Assembly (NCBI GenBank): GCA_005885555.1
Contig: VAWN01000034.1
Span: forward strand, 1 to 51,566
Length of the DNA stretch: 51,566 bases
Direction of reading: 5' to 3'
Origin: Actinomycetota bacterium
GTDB lineage: Bacteria; Actinomycetota; Actinomycetes; Mycobacteriales; Micromonosporaceae
Shown here: positions 24,724 through 32,055 of the stretch, in pieces
Layout of the letters: each line of letters starts with the position of its first letter
Position numbering within the stretch: position 1 is the stretch's first letter
Program-made: the position numbers and the translations under genes
Notes under the pieces: generated by a model
What the model saw: only the letters and a program-made list of their open reading frames with translations
The model's database searches: none
Told to the model about the DNA's origin: nothing

Positions 24724-25560
24724 TTACCGCCGGCGGTGCCGGGAGCGCTCCTCCATCCGCCGCTGCCCCTCCAGTACCGCCTGGTGCAGCTCCTGCAGCC
24801 AGTACTCGGCGCTGTTGGGCTCGACGTTGTCACGCAGCCAGGTCCACCGCCGGGACGGGATACCGGGTACCAGGTCGAGCTGGTGCGACGAGCGGACGTG
24901 GGTCGGCCCGTGCGAGCGGTCGCCACGCTCCAGCACCAACCGGGTGCCGTCGGTGAGTATCGCGATTCCCCGGCCCGGGATGTCCAGCGGCCCGAACGCG
25001 TTCTCCTGGATCTCCGCCCAGCTCATGGTCGGTGTCTCCAGCGAGGACACGCCCACCCCGATGTACTGCGCCCGCGGCGAGATCTCGTCCTGCCTGCGGG
25101 CCATCGAGGTCAGCGGGTCGAAGTCGTCGCCACGGGCCAGCCGCCGCCGGCCGATGCCGACCATCTTGTACAGCAGCTCCGGCAGGAAGGCCACGTCTTC
25201 GCCGTCGAGGAACAGCCGGGCCGCCATCGGCGTGGCGTACCGCGGCGGGTTGCCCGGCTCGATCTGCTCCAGGTAGAAGAACGCCAGCGCGTGCGGGCCG
25301 ATCGGCGTCTTGCGCCGGTACTCCCAGGCGTTGAGCGCGTGCTGGGCGTTCATCTGGGACAGCCGGTCGACCACCAGGTTGCGGATCTCCGCGGCGACCC
25401 GGTCGTGCTGTTCCGGCACGGGCTCGTTCCACTCCGGCCCACCGTTCCCGCCGTACGTCGGCGGCGGCGGGGGCGGTGACGGCTGCTGGCCGTAGGTCGC
25501 CTCCGGTTCAGTCCACCGACGTCGTTGCGAGGGCACGCTGCCGTAGTTGGCGTACGTCAC
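24724..25560 (-). CDS. Conserved hypothetical protein, head of the pknG cluster
   Basis: A 278-residue soluble protein. GTG 25560 was chosen because GGGGAGG lies 6 bases upstream. The first 50 residues are disordered (polyproline stretch in PSPPPPPPTYGG). The remainder is a folded domain with EIRNLVVDRLSQMNAQHALNAWEYRRKTPIGPHALAFFYLEQIEPG and ISPRAQYIGVGVSSLETPTMSW, ending in a Trp/Arg-rich helix. No known motif is recognised. Position and orientation suggest the same regulon as glnX-glnH-pknG, but co-transcription across the 85-base gap is not certain. Confidence 0.83.
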   Translation of the reverse strand: MTYANYGSVPSQRRRWTEPEATYGQQPSPPPPPPTYGGNGGPEWNEPVPEQHDRVAAEIRNLVVDRLSQMNAQHALNAWEYRRKTPIGPHALAFFYLEQIEPGNPPRYATPMAARLFLDGEDVAFLPELLYKMVGIGRRRLARGDDFDPLTSMARRQDEISPRAQYIGVGVSSLETPTMSWAEIQENAFGPLDIPGRGIAILTDGTRLVLERGDRSHGPTHVRSSHQLDLVPGIPSRRWTWLRDNVEPNSAEYWLQELHQAVLEGQRRMEERSRHRRR

Positions 25561-25576
25561 CCGGCCTCCCCACCCG

Positions 25577-25640
25577 TAACACGTACCAGTTCGACAGAGC
25601 GTATAGCTGAGGTATCTATACCGTACGGACGACACCCAGC
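25577..25640 (-). promoter_or_regulatory. AT-rich promoter-like region before the pknG cluster
   Basis: A distinctly AT-richer patch upstream of the GTG at 25560, containing TATA-like hexamers on the minus strand and a small palindrome, GGTAT-CT-ATACC (25611-25622). It is the likeliest promoter region for the cluster. No confident -35/-10 pair can be fixed by eye. Confidence 0.35.
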
Positions 25641-25776
25641 GCTACGTATCGACCACGGTGGACATACGACGCTGTACCGGTGCGGCCGCGTCGCCGCTGC
25701 CCGGAGCGTGTTTCGCGGAATCCGGCCGGCTGGCAACCGACTAGCCACTCCTCCCGCCAGCCGAGACCGGCGTGCG

Positions 25777-27921
25777 TCATGCGGAAGCGGCATCGCCGTC
25801 CCTCTCGGCCAGCATCTCCAACAGCCGCGCCGCCGGGGCGGCCGGGGCGTAGTACCAGCCCTGGGCGTGGTCGCAGCCCAGCCCCTTGAGCAGATCGGCC
25901 TGGTGGTCGGTCTCCACGGCCTCGGCGGTGACGGTCAACCCGAGCGCGTGCGCCAGCCGTACCAGCGCGTCGAGGATCCGCTCGTCCCGCTCGGCGGACG
26001 GCTGGTCGCGCAGCCCGGCCAGGAACGGGCCGGCCAGCTTCAGGCCCTGGATCGGCAGGGTGCGCAGGTATGCGAGGTTGGAGTACCCGGTACCGAAGTC
26101 GTCGATCGCGATCCGCACGCCCAGCTCGGCGAGGCGGCGCAGGGAGGGCAGCGGCCGGTCGCCGGCGTCCATCACCGCGCTCTCGGTCAGCTCCAGCTGC
26201 AGCAGCTCGGCCGGCAGGCCGGTCTCCTGCAGGATCCGCGCCACGTCGTCCACAATGGACGCGTCACCGGCCTGCCGGGCGGCGACGTTGACGCTGAGCA
26301 CCAGGCGGGCGTCGGGGTACTCGCGGTTCCACGCGGCCGCCTGGGTGCACGCCTCGGTGAGCACCCACCGGCCCAGCGGCACGATCAGGCCGGTCTCCTC
26401 GGCGAGGTCGACGAAACGCTTGGGCAGCAGAGTACCCAGCCGCGGGTGGTGCCAGCGGACCAGCGCCTCGACACCCATCAGCCGGCCGTCGCGCAGCCGG
26501 ATCATCGGCTGGTACTCGACCGCGAACTCGCCCCGGCCCAGCGCCGCCGGCATCGCCGCCGCCAGGGCGTACCGTGCCTGCTCCCGCTCGTGCCGGACCG
26601 GATCGAACAGCGCCCAGCGGGCCCGTCCGTCGTCCTTGGCCCAGTACAGCGTCACGTCGGCGGCCTTCATCAGCTCCGCGGCGCTGCTGAACGCGGTCGG
26701 CTCGTCGAGTACCCCGGCGCTGGCCGTGACCACCAGCGGTACCCCGGCCAGCTCCACCGGCTCGGCGACCGCCGCCAGTGCCCCGTCGGTGACCGCGATG
26801 ACCTCGCCGGTGTCGGCCGGGTTCTCGATGAGGATGGCGAACTCGTCGCCGCCGGTACGGGCGACCAGGTGGTCCCAGCGGGCCACGCTCTTGGCCAGCC
26901 GCTCGGCCACGATCACCAGCAGCGCGTCGCCGACGTCGTGACCGAGGCTGTCGTTGACCAGCTTGAAGCCGTCGAGGTCGAGGTAGCACAGCCCGACCCG
27001 GCCGTCCGGACCGGCCCGGCCCAGCGCCTCGGTGAGCCGCTCGAAGAACAGCGACCGGTTCGGCAGGCCGGTCAGCGGGTCGTGCTCGGCCTGGAAGCGC
27101 AGCCGCTCGGCCAGTGCGTACCGCTCGGTGCTGTCGGCGATCATCGCGACGGTGAACTGCGGCGCCCCGGCCTCGTCGCGGATCAGCGAGACGTTGAGGT
27201 CGGTCCGGATGACCGCGCCGTCCTTGCGGTAGTACCGCTTGTCCACCCGGACGAAGTCGCGCTTGCCGCTGATCAGCTCGCCGTACAGCTCCCACATGCC
27301 GGGGACGTCCTGCGGGTGCATCACCAGGTCGCCGACGTTGATCCGGCACAGCTCCTCGGCGGTGTACCCGAACATGTCGCAGAACGCCTGGTTCACCTGC
27401 AGGATCCGGCCCTCGATGGTGGCGATGCCGATGCCGATGGCGGCGCCGGCGAACACCGCGCGGAACCGCTTCTCGCTGGCCCGCAGCGCCTGCTCGACCT
27501 GCTTGCGGGTGTCCAGTACCGCCATGCTCAGCCGCTCCTGCTCGGCCAGGGTGCGCTGGCGCAGCGCGGCGACGTACCCGGCCGCGACCCCGCCCTGGAT
27601 CCGGGCCAGCCGTTCACCGGGATCCCGGCCGGGTGCCTCGATGTAGCGCAGGAAGTCGGTACCCAGCAGGCGCAGCGTGCGGTCGAGCAGGCTCGGGTCG
27701 GTCAGGTGCGCGTCGACCAGGGCCACCCCGACGTCGTACGCGCTCTTGAGGGTGAACTCCGGGGCCTGCATCGCGTCGGCCAGGCGGACCGTCAGCCCGT
27801 GCATCAACCGCAGCGTCTCCTCGGCGCTCAGCGGAAGGTACCCGTTGGCACCGGCCGCGGCCGCGGCCCAGACGCGGGCGTAGGCCGCCGCGCCGGGATG
27901 GGTCCGCTCCGGATTGGTCAC
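25777..27921 (-). CDS. PAS-GGDEF-EAL protein (diguanylate cyclase/phosphodiesterase)
   Basis: A 714-residue cytosolic protein. Residues 1-145 are a helical sensor-like region and 150-265 a PAS domain (FRAVFAGAAIGIGIATIEGRILQVNQAF). The GGDEF domain (about 275-435) has an intact RTGGDEF (357-361). The EAL domain (about 455-700) has EAL (485-487), NVAARQ, ELTES, DDFGTGYS and TAEAVE, so both activities look possible. One oddity is LKLAGPF where LKIDRSF is usual; the lysine is kept. It makes and/or breaks cyclic di-GMP. GTG 27921 overlaps the stop of the methyltransferase gene (GTGA), giving tight coupling. Confidence 0.95.
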   Translation of the reverse strand: MTNPERTHPGAAAYARVWAAAAAGANGYLPLSAEETLRLMHGLTVRLADAMQAPEFTLKSAYDVGVALVDAHLTDPSLLDRTLRLLGTDFLRYIEAPGRDPGERLARIQGGVAAGYVAALRQRTLAEQERLSMAVLDTRKQVEQALRASEKRFRAVFAGAAIGIGIATIEGRILQVNQAFCDMFGYTAEELCRINVGDLVMHPQDVPGMWELYGELISGKRDFVRVDKRYYRKDGAVIRTDLNVSLIRDEAGAPQFTVAMIADSTERYALAERLRFQAEHDPLTGLPNRSLFFERLTEALGRAGPDGRVGLCYLDLDGFKLVNDSLGHDVGDALLVIVAERLAKSVARWDHLVARTGGDEFAILIENPADTGEVIAVTDGALAAVAEPVELAGVPLVVTASAGVLDEPTAFSSAAELMKAADVTLYWAKDDGRARWALFDPVRHEREQARYALAAAMPAALGRGEFAVEYQPMIRLRDGRLMGVEALVRWHHPRLGTLLPKRFVDLAEETGLIVPLGRWVLTEACTQAAAWNREYPDARLVLSVNVAARQAGDASIVDDVARILQETGLPAELLQLELTESAVMDAGDRPLPSLRRLAELGVRIAIDDFGTGYSNLAYLRTLPIQGLKLAGPFLAGLRDQPSAERDERILDALVRLAHALGLTVTAEAVETDHQADLLKGLGCDHAQGWYYAPAAPAARLLEMLAERDGDAASA

Positions 27922-28721
27922 TTCCTGGCCACACCGCCGTACGCACCGACCTGTTCGGGGTGCTCGTCGAAGTCGCCGACCTGTTCCGGACGCCATCGGG
28001 TGAGGAAGACCAGCCCCGGTTCGACGAGCGTGAAGTCGCCGAAGTACTCCAGGATGCGGTCGTGGGAGCGCAGGTGGATCTCGGTGTCGGTACGCGCGGA
28101 CAGCCGCTGCGCCGCCAGTACCTCCGGCGGCTGGCCGTCCTGGGTGGCGTGCGAGACGAGCAGGAAGCTGCCCGGCGCGGTGACCGAGCGCAGCCGGGCG
28201 GTGATGCCGGTGGGGTCGTCCGCGTCGGGGATGAAGTGCAGCACGCCGGCCAGCAGCACCGCCAGCGGCCGGCTCAGGTCGATCAGCCCGAGGTCGACCG
28301 CCTCGGCCACGATGCGGTCGGGTTCACGCACGTCGGCGTGGATGACCCCGGTGCGCTTGTTGCCGTCCAGGATCGCCCGGCTCTGCGCGACGGCGACCGG
28401 GTCGACGTCGACGTAGACCACCCGCGCCTGCGGGTTGGCATCCTGCGCGACCTCGTGGACGTTGCCGACGGTCGGGATGCCGGAGCCGAGGTCGAGAAAC
28501 TGCTCGATGCCCTCGGCGACCAGGTACCGCACCGCCCGGCGCAGGAAGCTGCGGTTGGCCCGCATGGTCTGCGCGAGGTTGGGGGTCAGGCTCGCGATCT
28601 GCGCGGCGAGCTGCCGGTCGACCTCGAAGTTGTGCGCGCCGCCGAGGAAGTAGTCGTAGACCCGGGCCGCACTGGGCCGGGTGACGTCGATGTCGTCAGG
28701 TACGCCGCTGGAAAGCTCCAT
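27918..28721 (-). CDS. SAM-dependent methyltransferase (DUF574 / Methyltransf_19 family)
   Basis: A 267-residue actinobacterial methyltransferase-like protein. Diagnostic blocks are RPSAARVYDYFLGGAHNFEVDR near the N-terminus, then FLDLGSGIPTVGNVHEVAQ (SAM motif I), VVYVDVDPVAVAQSRAIL (acidic motif II) and RPLAVLLAGVLHFIPD. The family is greatly expanded in streptomycetes and relatives; substrates are unknown. It shares a GTGA overlap with the PAS-GGDEF-EAL gene downstream. The 223-base upstream region holds a strong GGTACC-containing hairpin that belongs to the operon in front. Confidence 0.93.
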   Translation of the reverse strand: MELSSGVPDDIDVTRPSAARVYDYFLGGAHNFEVDRQLAAQIASLTPNLAQTMRANRSFLRRAVRYLVAEGIEQFLDLGSGIPTVGNVHEVAQDANPQARVVYVDVDPVAVAQSRAILDGNKRTGVIHADVREPDRIVAEAVDLGLIDLSRPLAVLLAGVLHFIPDADDPTGITARLRSVTAPGSFLLVSHATQDGQPPEVLAAQRLSARTDTEIHLRSHDRILEYFGDFTLVEPGLVFLTRWRPEQVGDFDEHPEQVGAYGGVARK

Positions 28722-28844
28722 CGCCCGCCCTCAGGAAGCCGCCACTCCGCCAGCCCAGCGCGCCCCCGCCCGCCAACCGGACCCGTCGAGCATACGGGCC
28801 TGTCTAGTCAGTTCACAGATGCAGACCGGCCCGGTACCGCGACC

Positions 28845-28881
28845 GGGGCGGTACCGCTGGCAGAGCCGGCGGTACCGCCCC
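28845..28881. terminator. 13-bp hairpin built around GGTACC
   Basis: Arms GGGGCGGTACCGC (28845-28857) and GCGGTACCGCCCC (28869-28881) are perfectly complementary around an 11-base loop. A third GGTACC is 14 bases upstream, at 28832-28837. It lies past the stop (28945) of the sigma/membrane-protein operon on the minus strand and is its likely terminator. Confidence 0.6.
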
Positions 28882-28944
28882 TTGCGGGGCCGGTCCCGGC
28901 TGGGTGGGGTGGGGGGCGTTCCGGGACCGGGGCCGTGAGGTGAG

Positions 28945-29694
28945 CTATGGCGGGCTGGACGGCCCGGTTGCCGAATGTGCGTGGTGGCCGCCGCCGCCCG
29001 AGGCGTCCCCGCCGCCCGAGGCGTCGCCGCCGCCTGAGGCGTCGCCGCCGCGCAGCAGCCGGGTACAGAACTCCGGGATCTTGTGCGCGTCTCCGGCCAC
29101 GGCGGCCAGCTGCTGCCGGACCGCCGGGTCGGGCTGGCCGTGCGCGTCCAGCGTGGCGAGGTACCCCCGGCAGAGCGCGACCAGATCGGGGGTCGGCGAC
29201 GGCGTGGGGCCACCGGCGGGGTTTCCCGGCCCGGCGGGCCGGGCCGGCGGCGCGGCCGGCGTGGAGGGTGGCGGACCGGCGCCGTGCCGGCCCGGCCCGG
29301 AGCCGGCGGGCTCGTGCGGCGGCGCCGGCACGCCGAGCGGGGAGAACAGGTCGTGCACGGACTGCTGGGCCGGCCCGGGCAGCTCGCCGGTGCCGGCAGC
29401 CAGGGCCGTGCCGCCGAGGAACACCACGGCCGCGACCGCGGCCAGCTTGACCAGCGCGGTGCGTCCCAGGGCCGGACCGATCCGGCGCGGTCTCTCGGGC
29501 GGGAGCCGGTAGGCGATCCGGAAACCTTCGACCGCGGCGCGCTCCCCGGCCAGCTCCCCCGGCCAGGCCGGCGCCGCGGCCGCGGCCAGCAGCCGGGCCA
29601 GCCCACGCCGGTCCGCCGGGACCGGCTGGCCGGTCAGCAGCTTCTCCGCTTCCCGCGCGGTGAGCCGCCGGGCGCGGGAACGGAAGGTTCCCAT
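28945..29694 (-). CDS. Single-pass membrane protein, putative partner of the ECF sigma factor
   Basis: A 249-residue protein. Residues 1-70 are helical and cytosolic (RLTAREAEKLLTGQPVPADRRGLARLLAAAAAPAWPGELAGE). One transmembrane helix is at about 85-108 (ALVKLAAVAAVVFLGGTALA). An extracellular Pro/Gly-rich region contains two cysteines (LVALC and PEFC). The C-terminus has three GGGDAS repeats and a His-rich end. The gene starts 5 bases after the sigma factor stop. This layout, with a cytosolic helical part plus one membrane pass after a sigma gene, is that of anti-sigma-like partners common in Micromonosporaceae, but no zinc anti-sigma motif (H-x3-C-x2-C) is present. Confidence 0.82.
   Translation of the reverse strand: MGTFRSRARRLTAREAEKLLTGQPVPADRRGLARLLAAAAAPAWPGELAGERAAVEGFRIAYRLPPERPRRIGPALGRTALVKLAAVAAVVFLGGTALAAGTGELPGPAQQSVHDLFSPLGVPAPPHEPAGSGPGRHGAGPPPSTPAAPPARPAGPGNPAGGPTPSPTPDLVALCRGYLATLDAHGQPDPAVRQQLAAVAGDAHKIPEFCTRLLRGGDASGGGDASGGGDASGGGGHHAHSATGPSSPP
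28991..29044 (-). repeat. 18-bp tandem repeat x3, in frame (GGGDAS)
   Basis: Units 28991-29008, 29009-29026 and 29027-29044 differ by one or two bases and encode the Gly-rich C-terminus of the membrane protein. Confidence 0.85.
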
Positions 29695-29699
29695 GACTC

Positions 29700-30320
29700 T
29701 TACCCAGGCGTCGCGGCGCTCCTGCGCGTTACACCCGTCGCCCCTACTGCGGCACCACGCTGCCGGATCTCGCTGTGCTCGGCGAGCCGGCGCAGCCCGC
29801 GCAGGGTCGCCACCCGTACCGCGCCGGGCCGCTTGCCCAGCACCTTGGCGGTACCGGTGACGTCGAGCCCGACGACGACCCGCAGCAGTACCGCCTCGGC
29901 CTGGTCGCGCGGCAGGGTACCGATGACCGCCAGCGCCCACTCGGTGTCCAGCTGCTCGACGGCACCGGCCCAGGCGTCCGGGGTGCCCGTGTCGGGTACC
30001 CAGCCGGGCTCCACGAGCTCCTCCGGAGGGCGGCGCCGGACCCACCGGCGATCGTCGATGGCGCGGTTCCGCGCGACGCGCAGCAGCCAGACCCGGAAAC
30101 CGTCGGCGTTACCGCGGTACGCGGACACGTCGCGGGCCACCCGCAGCCAGGTCTCCGACGCGACGTCCTCGGCGGCCGGGCCGACCAGCACGCGCAGGTA
30201 GCGCAGCAGGCCCGGTTGGTAGGCCCGCCACAGCCAGGCGAAGCCGTCGGCATTACCGACCCGGGCGGCGTCCAGTGCGTCGCCGAGTACCCGTTCGCGC
30301 CCACCCACGCGATCCCGCAT
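29700..30320 (-). CDS. ECF-type RNA polymerase sigma factor
   Basis: A sigma-70 family regulator of about 206 residues. Region 2 is GFAWLWRAYQPGLLRYLRVLVGPAAEDVASETWLRVARDVSAYRG, with the DV(A)xETW signature, and FRVWLLRVARNRAIDDRR. Region 4 is VIGTLPRDQAEAVLLRVVVGLDVTGTAKVLGKRPGAVRVATLRGLRRL, a clear helix-turn-helix. The start is uncertain: ATG 30320 (GGGG upstream), ATG 30332 or GTG 30374 are all in frame. It is followed after 5 bases by its likely membrane partner gene. Confidence 0.92.
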   Translation of the reverse strand: MRDRVGGRERVLGDALDAARVGNADGFAWLWRAYQPGLLRYLRVLVGPAAEDVASETWLRVARDVSAYRGNADGFRVWLLRVARNRAIDDRRWVRRRPPEELVEPGWVPDTGTPDAWAGAVEQLDTEWALAVIGTLPRDQAEAVLLRVVVGLDVTGTAKVLGKRPGAVRVATLRGLRRLAEHSEIRQRGAAVGATGVTRRSAATPG

Positions 30321-30393
30321 CGCGAACCCCATCGACTCCGCCGGATTGCCCGGGACCATACCCGGGATCGCCACGGTCTGCCTACCCCGAAGG

Positions 30394-31011
30394 TCATCGA
30401 TGCGTGTCGCGCGATCCCGGGCGTGTCCGCGGTGCCGCCGGGCGGGTCCGCAGCGCCGCGGCCGCGGCCACCCACAGCAGGCAGCCGGCCAGGCAGACGC
30501 GTTCGAGGACGCCGGTCAGCACGGTACGGCCGGCGAACAGCAGCGCAGCGGCCATCGCGGTACCGGCGGGCACCAGCAACCAGAGCATCGCGCGGGACAG
30601 GCTGCGGACCCGCAGGTCCACCGACCACAGCGCGGCGGCGAGCATCGCCAGCCCGCACAGCGCCACGGCGGCGATGCTCGCCCCGGCGTGTACCAGATCG
30701 CCCGCGGTCGGGTGCTCGTACGGCGGCAGCGGGCAGCCCGCGCTGCACTGCACGACACCGGAGATGAGCAGGCACGGTACCGCGACGGCAAGCGCACCGG
30801 CGGCGGCCACGGCAACGGGGCGCAACGCCAGCGCGGCGGCCGCGGCGGCGACCGCGAGCAGGAACAGCGTCGCCCGGTACAGGACCGCGTGTGGCGCGCC
30901 GGCCACCCCGGCCTCGCTGACGTACCCGGCGAATCCCGGCCCGCCCCGGGTGGCGAGCACCAGCCCGACGGCGGACAGCACGGTCGCGCCGACGGCGACG
31001 TACGCCGGCAC
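30394..31011 (-). CDS. DUF998-like integral membrane protein
   Basis: About 205 residues with six or so predicted transmembrane helices (VAVGATVLSAVGLVLATRGG; LFLLAVAAAAAALAL; AGALAVAVPCLLISGVV; AGASIAAVALCGLAMLAAAL; AMLWLLVPAGTAMAAALLF; VCLAGCLLWVAAAAAL). The pattern PGFAGYVSEAG and the loop CSAGCPLPPYEHPTAGDLVH(A) resemble DUF998 membrane proteins. GTG 31011 was picked so the first helix starts near the N-terminus; other upstream GTG codons exist. It shares a 98-base divergent promoter region with the gene at 31110. Confidence 0.75.
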   Translation of the reverse strand: MPAYVAVGATVLSAVGLVLATRGGPGFAGYVSEAGVAGAPHAVLYRATLFLLAVAAAAAALALRPVAVAAAGALAVAVPCLLISGVVQCSAGCPLPPYEHPTAGDLVHAGASIAAVALCGLAMLAAALWSVDLRVRSLSRAMLWLLVPAGTAMAAALLFAGRTVLTGVLERVCLAGCLLWVAAAAALRTRPAAPRTRPGSRDTHR

Positions 31012-31109
31012 GGTTTCCGGTGAGCGACATGAATGAATCGCGATGTCACCTACTCCGAGTTGTCGGACCACTACGCATCGCACAACATGAATAAAAGGAG
31101 GGACGCCAC

Positions 31110-31646
31110 ATGACCAGCCCCCCGCAAGCCCCCGTCAAGGTACCCAGCCGTCGCGTGATCATGGGACAGGTCGTCGAGGTCGAGGACTCGTACGCGCGGG
31201 AGGTCGGGGTACCGCCCGCGGTGCTCATCCCGCTGGTGCTCGCCGCGCTGTGCGTAGATCTCGTCGGGCTGCTCGTCAGCGCCGTGTTCCGGATCGGGGT
31301 ACCGACCGCCCGCCGGCCGTTCCGGACGCTGCGCAAAGGACCGGAGTACATGGTGACCCCGGTGTGGGTGCGCGACGCCGACGGCTCGCTCGTCGAGGTC
31401 GAGGTGCACGGTCACCTCAACCGCACCGCGGTGGTCCGCAAGGACCGGATCCGCACCATCACCCGCCGCCAGAAGGGCGACCTGCCACTGCTGGCCGGGC
31501 CGATCGAGAACCTCACCACCAGCCGGGTACTGCGGCCCCGCCGGGCCACCCTGATGTCGCACCTCGGCGTCGGGCTGGTCCTGCAGGCCAGCCTCGGCAT
31601 GCTGCTCATCGGTTTCGTCGCCACGGCGGTGCTCGGGTCGCGGTAG
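31110..31646 (+). CDS. Two-helix membrane protein, unknown function
   Basis: A 178-residue protein with ATG 31110 and an ideal ribosome site (AAGGAGG, 7 bases away). Residues about 37-60 (AVLIPLVLAALCVDLVGLLVSAVF) and 150-175 are hydrophobic. Between them is a soluble domain with beta character (PEYMVTPVWVRDADGSLVEVEVHGHLNRTAVVRKDRIRTITRRQKGDLP). Family not recognised. Confidence 0.82.
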   Translation: MTSPPQAPVKVPSRRVIMGQVVEVEDSYAREVGVPPAVLIPLVLAALCVDLVGLLVSAVFRIGVPTARRPFRTLRKGPEYMVTPVWVRDADGSLVEVEVHGHLNRTAVVRKDRIRTITRRQKGDLPLLAGPIENLTTSRVLRPRRATLMSHLGVGLVLQASLGMLLIGFVATAVLGSR

Positions 31647-31663
31647 CGGCCTACGCTGCCGGC

Positions 31664-32047
31664 ATGGCCATCACACACATCCAGCTGCTGTCCGTGCCGG
31701 TCACCGACCAGGACCGCGCGCGTGACTTCTACGTGGACACGCTCGGCTTCGATCTGGTCGCCGACAACCCGATGGGTCCGGACCAGCGGTGGGTCCAGGT
31801 GGCGCCGAAGGGCGGCCAGACCGCGCTCACGCTGGTCACCTGGTTCGCCACCATGCCGCCGGGCAGCCTGCGGGGGCTGGTGCTGCAGACGCCCGACGTG
31901 GACGCCGAGACCGAGCGGCTGCGCGCGGCCGGGGTCGACATCACCGGGCCGGTGGACGAGGAGTGGGGACGGTACGCCACCTTCGACGATCCGGACGGCA
32001 ACGGCCTCGTGCTGTCCAGCGGCCCGCTCGTCGACCCGGGCGCCTGA
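31664..32047 (+). CDS. VOC family (glyoxalase-like) protein
   Basis: A 127-residue vicinal-oxygen-chelate protein with paired beta-alpha-beta-beta-beta modules. The first is HIQLLSVPVTDQDRARDFYVDTLGFDL; the second is LRGLVLQTPDVDAETERLRAAGVDITGPV, ending in YATFDDPDGNGLVL. Expected metal ligands are His5 and the Glu/Asp in the modules. The family includes glyoxalases, dioxygenases and antibiotic-binding proteins, so the exact role is open. It starts 17 bases after the membrane protein gene. Confidence 0.92.
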   Translation: MAITHIQLLSVPVTDQDRARDFYVDTLGFDLVADNPMGPDQRWVQVAPKGGQTALTLVTWFATMPPGSLRGLVLQTPDVDAETERLRAAGVDITGPVDEEWGRYATFDDPDGNGLVLSSGPLVDPGA

Positions 32048-32055
32048 CCGGGTGC

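Noticed and set aside
25525-28416. 963-codon plus-strand open frame
   Set aside because: Antisense to the GGDEF-EAL and methyltransferase genes; no domain is recognisable and the composition is skewed.
28945-29694. Zinc anti-sigma (ZAS) domain in the sigma-partner protein
   Set aside because: The H-x3-C-x2-C motif is absent; its two cysteines are in the outer region.
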